A stretch of DNA of 64,000 bases from Prinsepia uniflora (Eukaryota; Streptophyta; Magnoliopsida; Rosales; Rosaceae), in contig CM064868.1 in assembly GCA_032719365.1 (NCBI GenBank), forward strand, positions 73,087,766-73,151,765, in the 5' to 3' direction. A program made the position numbers and the translations under genes. This document shows, piece after piece, positions 1 to 9,579 of this stretch; position 1 is the first letter of the stretch, and every line of letters begins with the position of its first letter. The notes below the pieces were generated by a model. The model ran no database searches and had not been told where the DNA came from. It was given only the letters and a program-made list of their open reading frames with translations.

Positions 1-1215
1 ATTGCTGCAGGTTTCATCCAATTGATGATTCCAGAAGCATCAACGGACCCTGAGGAACAATTCCCCCACATCAATTGCATCAAACCGGTGCTCAAACGTC
101 ACGACTCAAACTCGAGCACCGTCACTGTTCAACAATGGAGTTCTGCCATTCTCCAACGTTTTCCTTCAATTGATGAACCCAGAAGCATCGTGGGATCATG
201 AGGAGTCATTTCCCCACCACAATTGAGTTAATCGTAGCTCCAAACTCCACGACTCATCCTCAATTTCTTCCTCTGTCACCAAGCTCGATCAGAGCCAAAA
301 CGGCACCAATTCTTCTCGTTTTTGACGTGGATCGACTCGTCACAACCTCAGTAAGATGTTTCCAAGCTCTAATTCGATCATCGCAGCTCAATTCGTCCAA
401 TTTGATTTTCCCTCCCAAAACTTAATCTTTCGAATTCTCAGTTCCTCCTCACTGTCAATCTCTCGTGTTTACCCAGTTGAATTCACTCTCAAAACGCTCA
501 CAAATTCACACTCTCAGGTTCAGCAATGGAAGAGGAATTGGTTGGGAGAGTATTGGATTTGGTTGTACACGGTTAAGGAAAATATGGAGATTAATGGAAA
601 TTAAAAGATTAATTAATTAATTAAAAACTAATTAAACATCATCATGAGGTCTCCCCCAAAAACATGGATTCTGATTTCAAGGGATGAGTGACACTTGTCA
701 CTCATCCAGGTGTGTAGGGTCAACGGTCACTATTCATTATTATATTATTATTTTAATCCGAGCCTCGGTTCGTTAGTTCGTTTCCTTGACCATAACGTTG
801 TCGTCGAATCTCCGATTTCGGCATGCCGCCTGTCGTTGGATTCGTATCGACGATACCTACGTAACGGTCCTTGGCCCTCGCCCATCGGACCTCCCGATCA
901 AAAAGTCAACATTTGGCCCCTAATAAGCCAAATTACCAAAATACCCCTCAACTTCCGAACACCATAACTTTCTCTACGAATGTCGGAATCGAACGTGCCA
1001 CCTGTCTATGAACTCGTGACGTCCCGAACTACGTCACGGTCATCGGTCAAAGTCCATTTGACCGCCCGAACAAAAAGTCAACATTTTGCCCACGACCAGG
1101 GGCAAAACGGTCATTTCGCACAATTTGTCCTATTCCGCCCTACTAACCACCGTTCAACCTCACTAATCAAGATTAGTCACTAAACTAATCCCGGAATTCG
1201 GGACAGGTCGTTACA
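1..1215 (-). mobile_element. LTR, 5' part of a minus-strand copy, cut by the window edge
   Basis: The right end reads gggacaggtcgttaca, the reverse of the TGTAACGACC start shared by all the long LTRs here. The stretch 780-1140 carries the conserved LTR blocks (GTGCCGCCTGTCGTTGGATT, then GTGCCACCTGTCTATGAACT and the ACTACGTCAC block) in the same order as the LTR ending at 34800, which is its closest relative in the window. The LTR continues left of base 1, so its far end and target duplication cannot be seen. Small ORFs inside it look like chance. Confidence 0.85.
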
Positions 1216-1386
1216 TTTTGGGAGCTCAGTGGCTTGGGGGGGATTGGAGCCCCAAAGTTAAGCGAGTTGAGGCTGGTGCAATCCCAGGATGGGTGACCTA
1301 CTGGGAAGTTGCACGTGAGCTCCCGAAAACAAAACCGTGAGGGCTAGGCCCAAAGCGGACAATATTGTGTTAGATGGGTCGGGTAG
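1216..1386 (+). mobile_element. Cassandra-type TRIM LTR fragment
   Basis: The sequence starting ttttgggagctcagtggctt and running through the 5S-like block to aaaaccgtgagggctaggcc and caaagcggacaatattgtg matches the Cassandra LTR layout as I know it. Cassandra is a small non-autonomous LTR element carrying a 5S rRNA-like promoter. Both ends are cut off by neighbouring long LTRs, so this is a remnant about 170 bp long. The LTR at 1-1215 probably inserted into it. Confidence 0.8.
1240..1324 (+). pseudogene. 5S rRNA-like segment within the Cassandra LTR
   Basis: The internal control region of 5S rRNA is recognisable: box A aagttaagcg (1255-1264), an intermediate element around aggatggg (1286-1293), and box C gggtgacctactgggaagt (1291-1309). 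The 5' half of a true 5S gene is missing or replaced by a G-rich run, so this is not a functional 5S rRNA gene. In Cassandra elements this segment is thought to provide Pol III promoter signals. Confidence 0.75.
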
Positions 1387-3082
1387 TGACTAAAAGGACC
1401 CACCCCGGTTTCACCCCGAAAACCGAGGTAAATCCTGCTCCCGTCTGACACCCCGACACAAAATCGAAGTAAACTCACGATAAACCACCAAAATACACAG
1501 TCAGACGCAGGAGAAAATTTAAACATCCCGAAGTCGAGTTTTACAGAGCATAGTACTAAATACGAAGGAAAGAAATCCGATAAACAAGGTACACGCACAA
1601 CGAAAAAGTTTAAGCACTCCGGGGTCACTCTCGAAAATTCTATGCCTCCGACGCTACCTCGATGCCAAAACCCCACGCAAGCTCCACGACCTGGAGGGCA
1701 AATTAAAACAAAAGATGTGAGTGGACCATAAACAATAAAATACTTTCCGAAAACCATTTCATAATAAAACTAGGGTTTTAGCCCTCCGTTTTGAAATCAC
1801 ATGGCATAACCCATTTACTGAAATCAGTTATAAATCACATAAAGATCGTCATAAAAACATTTGCAGAAAACATCACAAAAAAACCGTTATAGAAATCATA
1901 TCATAAGCATCATAAAACTGTATCATAAAACATAAATACCAAGCCATCATTATCCGATCAAACCTGCTGGATCTATCCGAGTCTTTAAACTCAATCCAGG
2001 CCTCAATAATATCCGAGTCTTTAAACTCCGAGTCTTTAAACTCAACATGCATACGGGGGAAATATCAATATATCCGAGTCTTTAAACTCCCGAGTCTTTA
2101 AACTCAATCCGGGTCTTTAAACCCAATCCGGGCTCGTCCCCCGTCAATCACTATATCCGGGTCTTTAAACCCAATAACCAGATCCAGCAAATCCAATCAA
2201 AACCATTTGAAAACCATTTCTAAATCCACATCCAAACCTGAATCCGAAATCACCGGTCTGATACCCTTCCGGCATCCAGAACCGTCATTCCGAACCCAAA
2301 TCCGGAATCCCACTGCCGCACTCCCTGGAGTCCACAGAGCCGTCCTTGCCCCCTTTCGAGCCCAATTGAACAGTACACGACCACACCACCACCACGATCT
2401 CTCACCTTTTCTCTGTTTCTCTCTGGTTTGAACACACACACGGGCACACACACTTGCACGATTTTGAAACACCCGTGCACTCACTAGAACCCTCTAGCCA
2501 AGCCCCACGTGTCACCATCCCTCAAGCCTCACACAAAAATCTCCTCTCTGCCCTGGACACTTGTCCAAATCCGGCTGCACCAAGCCCAAGCAGACAAAAG
2601 ACCAAAATGCCCCTCTTTGACTCCAAAATTACAATTTTGCCCTTACCGTTCCAGACCAGTAACTCACTCATCTTAGGTCCGATGAACACGTGCCGCCTGT
2701 CGTTGAATTTAGGACGACGAGATCTACCTAACGGTCCTAGGTCAACGTGTCAAAACCCGATCGTACGAAAAGTCAACTTTTTCCCCTATTTTAACCAAAT
2801 TACGGTAATGCCCCCAACCTTCCAAACATCACAACTTTCTCCTCGGATGTCGGAATCGGGCGTACCACCTGTCTACGGACTCGTGACGTCCCGAACTACG
2901 TCACAGTCATCGGTCAATACCCAATTGACCGCTCGAACTAAAAGTTAACTATTGGTCCAAACTAGGGGCAAAATCGTCATTCTACACCAACGGACCTATC
3001 AGTACCAACTAAAGACCAATTAAGCTCACTAACCCCATCTTAAACACAGCCTTAACCCTAATTTCCGGGACGAGTCGTTACA
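1387..3082 (-). mobile_element. 3' LTR of gag-only element 1, internally deleted
   Basis: It ends at 3082 in cgagtcgttaca, next to a polypurine tract, which makes it the 3' LTR of the minus-strand element. It matches the 5' LTR at 4880-7662 closely but lacks the part equivalent to 5818-6892, about 1.08 kb. That loss removes the inner GTCCACTCAC arm and the GC-rich core. The outer end is degraded (tgactaaaaggaccc instead of tgtcaggaccc), and I see no matching 5-bp duplication against ttaat at 7663. Confidence 0.85.
1979..2172 (-). repeat. Palindrome array, GAGTCTTTAAACTC / GGGTCTTTAAACCC units
   Basis: Repeated 14-bp imperfect palindromes are separated by 2-30 bp. Early units have GAG..CTC arms and later units GGG..CCC arms, so both arms change together. 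The same array recurs at 5466-5676, 19781-20012, 36121-36338, 42645-42871 and 56990-57183, always at the same relative place in the LTR. Confidence 0.9.
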
Positions 3083-3120
3083 ACCTGCCCTCCTAAAAAG
3101 AATTTCGTCCCCGAAATTCC
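3083..3120 (-). other. Polypurine tract and conserved pre-PPT palindrome, element 1
   Basis: On the minus strand this reads AATTTCGGGGACGAAATT, then cttttt and AGGAGGGCAGGT, directly before the LTR start TGTAACGA. The purine run is the expected plus-strand primer site. The same arrangement occurs at 28180, 51742, 17651 and 51255. Confidence 0.85.
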
Positions 3121-3667
3121 ACATCTAGTTCCCAACACTAGGGTCTCCTACCTGGTAATCAACACTAACTCAACAACCACTACTTCTAAGTTTCCGATCT
3201 ATCATCTCCACCTTGGGTATTTCACTCCATTCCCAACTACCAGTTCACCACTTCTAACCCTTTCTCAGTACAACTAGAACTTCATAGTGTACGCGAGGGA
3301 AACTCTATGAACAGAAAACAAAGGTATTTTAAAATACCTCATATGGAGTACAATAGAATTCATAGAGTACATCCTCACGTACTACCACCGACACTTCTCG
3401 GAACCAACTCAAATCCTAACCCAGAACAATCTAGGCCAACCAGGCAACCCTACCTACTGGCTTACTTCCCCCGACTGCTACTTCGACCACTTGTTGGAAT
3501 AAATCGACAAAGTCCTAAAGGCAAATCCTAGATTGTGGGTTCTCTCCTTCAATAACCTCATATCGATCAGTTATAGTTACTCCTTTCCCGTTTCTTCCGT
3601 CATCCTTCAACGGAACTCACCGTAAGCTATAAGCTCATCGCTCCAGGTCACCTAGGGTAAGGCCTAA

Positions 3668-4771
3668 CTATACCCCAAAATCCAACAACAAAGGAGGTAC
3701 AACACAACCAAGGATAATAAAAGTACCTATCCCCGCACCGGGTGCCGACTGAGCCTCCTGCTGAGTCATCGCAAACACTCGGGCCTGAGATCCTGAAGAT
3801 CTACCACGTCCTCTCGAACTACTAGTGGCACCTCCACCTCCTCTAGTGCCCGCTGTCCCTGACGCTGACGCTGTATTCCGTCCAGGCTCCGCTGATCCTC
3901 GACCTACACCACCTTCATGTGGTAACAGTGGACACTCACGTCGGAAGTGACCTCACTCCCCACAGTAGAAACAAACATCCCGACCTGAAGGACTCGGTCT
4001 CCCTGTCGACACAACAGACGTCGCACTAGCTTGTGGAGTCGGCTGTGCTCGGTAACCACGAAATCCTGAACTCTGGGAACTACCAGGTCTACCAAAACGA
4101 TCATCGCTCGCTGACGATGCTCCATTGAAGTTACCTCTCTTCGGTGTCCTCAGACTCGAAGTTCCAGAAAAAGGTGGCTCCCGGCGTCGTACTGGCAAGC
4201 TAGCCTCAACTCGCACCGCAGCGTCCGACAACTCTCGGAGGGTAGTAAACGATCCAGCCATCACTATGGCTCGAATCTCACCTCGCAGGCTCAACTCAAA
4301 CCTACGACACTTCTCGGCTTCAGTAGCCACAAACGCAGGAGCAAACCGAGACAACATCTGGAACTTCTGTTCGTATTCAGCCACACTCAGATTCCCCTGT
4401 TGAAGTTGCAGAAACTCAGCCTCCTTGGCATCTCGGAAAGAACGAGGGTAATACTGATCTAAGAACCTCTCCCGAAACGTCTCCCAGGTCACAGTGTGGG
4501 CGTCCCAACCAGACAACTCGAGGGTATACCACCACTCGTATGCCGCACCATCCAGTAAAAAAGTAGCCAGTAACACTCGATCCTCCGGTGGGCAATGCAT
4601 TACTGCAAAGATCCGCTCAAGTCTTGTGATCCACCTTTGGGCTTACTCAGGATCTGCCCCACCACTAAAAGTCGTAGCCCCGAGCCGCTGGGCTCGCTCA
4701 ATCGTAGCACTCTCTGTCCCTCTCACCGCTTCGTCTTCAAGTTGTGGAGGGGGTTCACGTCTCAGAGGCAT
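3668..4771 (-). pseudogene. gag of LTR element 1, two in-frame stops
   Basis: A 368-codon frame starts at ATG 4771 (MPLRREPPP) and ends in TAG at 3668-3670. It has a Ty3-type Retrotrans_gag domain at about residues 65-170 (motifs FLLDGAAYEWW, FRERFLDQYYP, EFLQLQQGNLSVAEYE, LSRFAP), then a Ser/Arg/Gly-rich linker and a CCHC knuckle (C267, C270, H275, C280). Codon 43 is TAA, and codon 273, inside the knuckle, is TGA; the second copy at 55210-56313 reads Glu and Arg there. No frameshift is visible over the whole length. Gag forms the virus-like particle that packages element RNA. The gag motifs most resemble Tekay/Del chromoviruses, as an inference from memory of the family. Confidence 0.9.
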
Positions 4772-4865
4772 CGTCAACCGCACGCTGAAAGAGGCATAGA
4801 AGCAATCAGGCAACCTAAACACAACCTCACAACAAACACAAACCCAAAAAACTCGACAAACCTAT

Positions 4866-4877
4866 GCTCTGATACCA
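4866..4877 (-). other. Primer binding site, tRNA-iMet type (element 1)
   Basis: The minus strand reads TGGTATCAGAGC, complementary to the 3' end of initiator tRNA-Met, two bases from the LTR edge at 4880. It fixes the element's orientation and internal boundary. Confidence 0.92.
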
Positions 4878-4879
4878 AT

Positions 4880-7662
4880 TGTCAGGACCCACCCCGGTTT
4901 CACCCCGAAAACCGAGGTAAATCCTGCTCCCGTCTGACACCCTGACACAAAACTGAAGTAAACTCACGATAAACCACCAAAATACACAGTCAAACGCAGG
5001 AGAAAATTTAAACATCCCGAAGTCAAGTTTTACAAAGCATAGTACTAAATACGAAGGAAAGAAATCCGATAAACAAGGTACACGCACAACGGAAAAGTTT
5101 AAGCACTCCGGGGTCACTCTCGAAAATTCTATGCCTCAGACGCTGCCTCGACGCCAAAACCTCGCGCTAGCTCCACGACCTGGAGGGCAAATTAAAACAA
5201 AAGATGTGAGTGGACCATAAACAATAAAATACTTTCCGAAAACCATTTAATAATAAAACCAGGGTTTTAGCCCTCCGTTTTGAAATCACATGCATAACCC
5301 ATTTACTGAAATCAGTTATAAATCACATAAAGATCATCATAAAAACATTTACAGAAAACATCACAAAAAGCCGTTATAGAAATCATATCATAAGCATCAT
5401 AAAACTGTATCATAAAACATAAATACCGAGCCATCATTATCTGATCAAACCTCCTGGATCTATCCGAGTCTTTAAACTCTCGAATATTTAAACTTAATCC
5501 AGGCCTCAATAATATCCGAGTCTTTAAACTCCCGAGTCTTTAAACTCAACAGGCATACGGGGGAAATATCAATATATCCGAGTCTTTAAACTCTCGAGTC
5601 TTTAAACTCAATCCGGGTCTTTAAACCCAATCCGGGCCCGTCCCCCGTCAATCACCATATCCGGGTCTTTAAACCCAATAACCAGATCCAGAAAATCCAA
5701 TCAAAACCATTTGAAAACTATTTTTAAATCCACATGCAAACCTGAATCCGAAATCACCGGTCTGATGCCCTTCCGGCATCCAGAACCGTCATTCCGAACC
5801 CAAATCCGGAATCCCACGTTTTAACTTTAAAACCAAATCTCGATTCTCGAAATCCGATTCTAAAACCGAAAACCTTGATCATCGAAATCATGTTCCAAAA
5901 TCCCTTTATAATCATTAGAAATCATTTATCATTTGAAATCCCGAAACTATAATATCATAGTCAGAAATCCACCTTTTATCGTAAAACGTACTGAAAACTG
6001 AACTTTCTCGAAAAACGTGCCATTAGGTAAAACCAACACATAACCGTATGAGAAACATAAAAACATACTTAATAACGTAAAACATAAATAAAACAGTTAT
6101 GCATGCTCGAGTTTAGAGAAAGGGTCCACTCACAGATACCGGGCACGTCACTCTCGTCCCGTACGTCCCGTACGTTCCTCAGCTTCCTCGGGAAATCCTG
6201 ATCCTGTCAACAAGCACCAAAGTATGTCACTAACACGTTTACGAAGGTCCACCTAATTTTTCACCAAAACTCCCCGGGTCCTACACGTAACGAACCGGAA
6301 CCCTAAAATTTCAACCTCGCGGAACTAAGCTCAAACGACGTCCGATTAACCCGAAACCAATTCCATTAGACTCGTTATGACATTTAGAACAAAAACTCAG
6401 TTGACAATTTTCCCAAACACCGCCGCACGCGTCCTCAAGCGCCGCCCAAAGTGGCTGCGCGTGGGCCTCACGTGCCAGTACACAAAGTACTGTTCATCAT
6501 CGTCTTTCTCACGTGAACCGGTCTGAACCGGCGTTCCCGGTTCTCCGCCCATCCGTCTCCGTTTTTCCTCCCTCTCTTCACCATCTTCATCGTCCCGTCC
6601 TAAGGAACCTATCCCCCTCACTCAAACACCACGACACCGTCCCTAACCCGTCGACTCAAGCTCGAAGCCAAAACCTAAACTATCCCCTGTTTCACGATCT
6701 GTCCACCCAAGTCCTCCCCCGTCACGGTGGCAACACAAGCCGCTTCCTAGGACCTCCCTGAGTCTCACCCAACTCACCAAAACCGTCGACTCAACCCCAG
6801 ACTTCACGACTTCCGGTTTGAACTTCACGGCCAAAACAGAGCAAACTTACGGGGAGAAGAAATTACCTGCCGTCGATCGCCGCCTTGCTCACCGCCGCAT
6901 TCCCTGGAGTCCACAGAGCCGTCCTTGCCCCCTTTCGAGCCCAATTGGACAGTACACGGCCACACCACCACCACGATCTCTCACCTCTTCTCTGTTTCTC
7001 TCTGGTTTGAACACACACACGGGCACACACACTTGCACGATTTTGAAACACCCGTGCACTCACTAGAACCCTCTAGCCAAGCCCCACGTGTCACCATCCC
7101 CTCAAGCCTCACACAAAAATCTCCTCTCTGCCCTGGACACTTGTCCAAATCGGGCTGCACCAAGCCCAAGCAGCCAAAAGACCAAAATGCCCCTCTTTGA
7201 CTCCAAAATTACAATTTTGCCCTTACCGTTTCAGACCCGTAACTCACTCATCTCAGGTCCGATGAACACGTGCCGCCTGTCGTTGAATTCAAGACGACGA
7301 GATCTACCTAACGGTCCTAGGTCAACGTGTCAAAACCCAATCGTACGAAAAGTCAACTTTTTCCCCTATTTTAACCAAATTACGGTAATGCCCCTAACCT
7401 TCTGAACATCACAACTTCCACCTCGGATGTCGGAATCGGGCGTACCACCTGTCTACGGACTCGTGACGTCCCGAACTACGTCACAGTCATCGGTCAATAC
7501 CCAATTGACCGCTCAAACTAAAAGTCAATTGTTGGCCCAAACTAGGGGCAAAATCGTCATTCTACACCAACAGACCTATCGGTACCAACTAAACACCAAT
7601 TAAGCTCACTAACCCCATCTTAAACACAACCTTAACCCTAATTTCAGGGACGGGTCATTACA
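4880..7662 (-). mobile_element. 5' LTR of gag-only element 1
   Basis: The LTR is 2783 bp, from tgtcaggaccc next to the PBS to gggtcattaca at 7662. In sense order (right to left) it has the conserved start blocks, a GC-rich core (6425-6480), the donor-like arm GTCCACTCAC (6124-6133), a palindrome array (5466-5676), the second arm GTGAGTGGAC (5206-5215) and a T-rich tract ending in CTCCAG. It lies next to a plus-strand LTR end rather than a matching target duplication. Confidence 0.88.
5466..5676 (-). repeat. Palindrome array, GRGTCTTTAAACYC units
   Basis: The array is the equivalent of the one at 1979-2172 in the partner LTR, with GAG..CTC units first and two GGG..CCC units last. Spacer text such as acgggggaaatatcaatat is also shared. 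Confidence 0.9.
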
Positions 7663-8307
7663 TTAATATTTCCTCGAGTAGGGTTAGTGGTCTGCGGACA
7701 TTGACCTTGACTTTGAGAAGACTCGGATTGAGACCCGGGTAGCACGCGTGTAGCTTTGGAAACCGTGACAGGATTGGTTGTGTGAATTTTATGTGTATAT
7801 GATATAAATATTATATATGATATGTGATGTGTGGTTACACAGGATTTGAGCGGTGGCTCGTGTACTTGGTTTACTTCTGATTTGGGCAGAGTCCCTTATT
7901 GGTTTCTTATGGATTTGGGCAGTGGCCCGTATATTTTCTTTGATTATGGTTTTGGGCTTAGTTCCCACTGATGGTTCCATTTGGTTAAATGGTTTTCGAA
8001 TGCATGCATGCTTTTTAGTGAAGGGTACAAATGTCTTCTCGTTAAAATGTTTTATATAAACTCTTGTTTTGTCCACTCACAGCTTTTAATGTTATGACTG
8101 CCCTTCAGGTTGACAGTGGATGTGGACTGTAGCAGAGACCGAGATATTACATACCTCCTCCGGATCCTGGCGTACTCTGATAGCCCGGGAGGGCAAAGGT
8201 TGGAAATATCCCTTGTTTGACACTTCGTGTCAGACGGGAGCAGGGTCATCCCGCACTAATCCCGAGGGGGGGGGGGGGGGGAGGGGTGGTTGGGATGAGT
8301 CCTGTCA
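7663..8307 (+). mobile_element. 3' terminal fragment of a plus-strand LTR
   Basis: From about 7690 this matches the end part of plus-strand LTRs (compare 45880-46472): the gagacccgggtagcacgcg block, gtccactcac (8071-8080), a T-rich tract to cccttcag (8101-8108), then a tgacacttcgtgtcagacggg block and gagtcctgtca at the end. The first two thirds of the LTR are missing. It abuts the minus-strand LTR ending at 7662. Confidence 0.75.
8266..8281 (+). repeat. Poly-G run, 16 bases
   Basis: It lies in the last 45 bp of the LTR, where related copies have only short G runs (atcccggggg at 50800). Length errors are likely here in assembly. Confidence 0.9.
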
Positions 8308-8402
8308 TATTGAATACCGAACCGTACCGTACCGATTAAAATTAAATGCTACGGTTCTGGTATCGATCAATTTTGTACCATACCGAACCGTGCCCACCCC
8401 TA
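8308..8402 (-). mobile_element. End fragment of a hAT-like element
   Basis: Read on the minus strand it begins TAGGGGTGGGCACGG and continues with repeated CGGTACGGT-type subterminal motifs. It aligns over nearly all its length with 61939-62033. The LTR ending at 8307 cuts off the rest. Confidence 0.65.
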
Positions 8403-8789
8403 CTGAGACTTCTATAAATTGGGGTTCATTTAAGTTTCGGATCCAGTGGGTTTGGAGTCGAGTTCTAAACATATCTCACATAACTCAAAATATGTCCATT
8501 AACTAAGAAAATAATCTCCCAATTCTTTAGTGATTTGATGTTCAAAGTCTTTTCATTTATATATTGACTTTATGATTTCATAATTATTGTTATACAAAAT
8601 AAGTAAAAAGAAAAATTGGCTCAAATCAACCAATTTAAGGTAAAAAGTCTAATTAAATATTTTTTTTTAGTAAATACAAAAATAGAGTGTAACAAGATTA
8701 AAATTTTAATTCAATATGTGTGTACAATCATCAATAACAGTCAAATTTTGTCATGCTGGTTCAATCAGCAATCCCACAGTATTACACGT
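8403..8789. other. AT-rich stretch without recognisable features
   Basis: I see no ORF, repeat match or RNA signal. It may be interior sequence of the hAT-like element whose end lies at 8308-8402, or older unique DNA. Confidence 0.4.
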
Positions 8790-9574
8790 AGACAACCATA
8801 GATTCTGCGGAGTCCAACTCCGTCGTCCCGTGTGGAGTCCAACTCCAACAATGTCCGAGTGCGTCCCCTAAGAATCATGGGAGTCCAACTTTAGAATAGC
8901 GATTTAATCACATGAGGATGACCATACTAGAAAAACAGTCTACCAAAAATACCTTTTTTAACTTGCTTTTGAAATACCCACAAAAATCCAAAACATTTAC
9001 AACTTGGGCACCAGCCCAAAATCTAGTTTTTTCCAAAAACCACCATAAAATCTATGTTCAGAAAACCATAACCGAATATATATTCTAAAACCAGACATTT
9101 ATTCAGAAAAAATTTTGAATCATATATTCAAAACATAACAATCCAAAGCATACCATAAGACCATATAATTATGTAAATATGTATGCATCACATTTATCAA
9201 AGGAGCTGTCCATTCACAGTCGAACCGATAGGTCAATCCCCGAGTTGTGTGATCCTCAGAGGTTCTCGAAGTGTCTTGACTTATCAAAGTAACAATCGGG
9301 GGTCACTAACAATCCATATAATCTCGTATGTAAATCCCCCCTAAACGCCGGAACAATAAATGCATCCTGAACACCCATTCCAAGAATAAAAACACCCAAA
9401 ACTACCCATAAACGAACTCTGATCAGCTTGAAACCACCACCATTAGATTTAGCTCATTGAAACCTTTACAACAAGCCCAGTCTCACCTCGAGATTCGAGC
9501 TGACGTGGTGGAAAATCGGTAGCCTTCCCCACGTGTCGCCCCCGCTTGTGACGTCACCCCTAGCTGGCATGGCC
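8790..9574 (-). mobile_element. Old LTR, left part (split by a solo LTR)
   Basis: It contains three ggagtccaactcc-type palindromes (about 8816-8895), a tatgcatcac block, and gtccattcac (9208-9217), a decayed form of the bounding arm found in other LTRs. Its other half is 12231-13015. The outer end near 8790 is ragged. Confidence 0.55.
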
Positions 9575-9579
9575 TAACG

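Larger units (their letters stand above)
3083..4879 (-). mobile_element. Internal domain of gag-only LTR element 1 (TR-GAG type)
   Basis: Only 1797 bp separate the two LTRs. They hold a PBS, one gag frame (4771-3668), about 590 bp of non-coding DNA and a polypurine tract. There is no trace of protease, reverse transcriptase, RNase H or integrase. This fits the class described in plants as terminal-repeat retrotransposons with a GAG domain. Such an element would depend on an autonomous relative for reverse transcription and integration. Confidence 0.85.

Noticed and set aside
1240..1324. True 5S rRNA gene
   Set aside because: Only the internal control region matches. The surrounding text is Cassandra LTR, and the 5' half of 5S is absent.
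2454..2948. 164-codon ORF in the 3' LTR of element 1
   Set aside because: It is only partly kept in the sister LTR (7088-7405), is antisense to LTR transcription and has no motifs.
8266..8281. G-quadruplex-type regulatory site in the poly-G run
   Set aside because: A pure G run near the LTR end is absent as a long run in sister copies and is prone to sequencing and assembly error.
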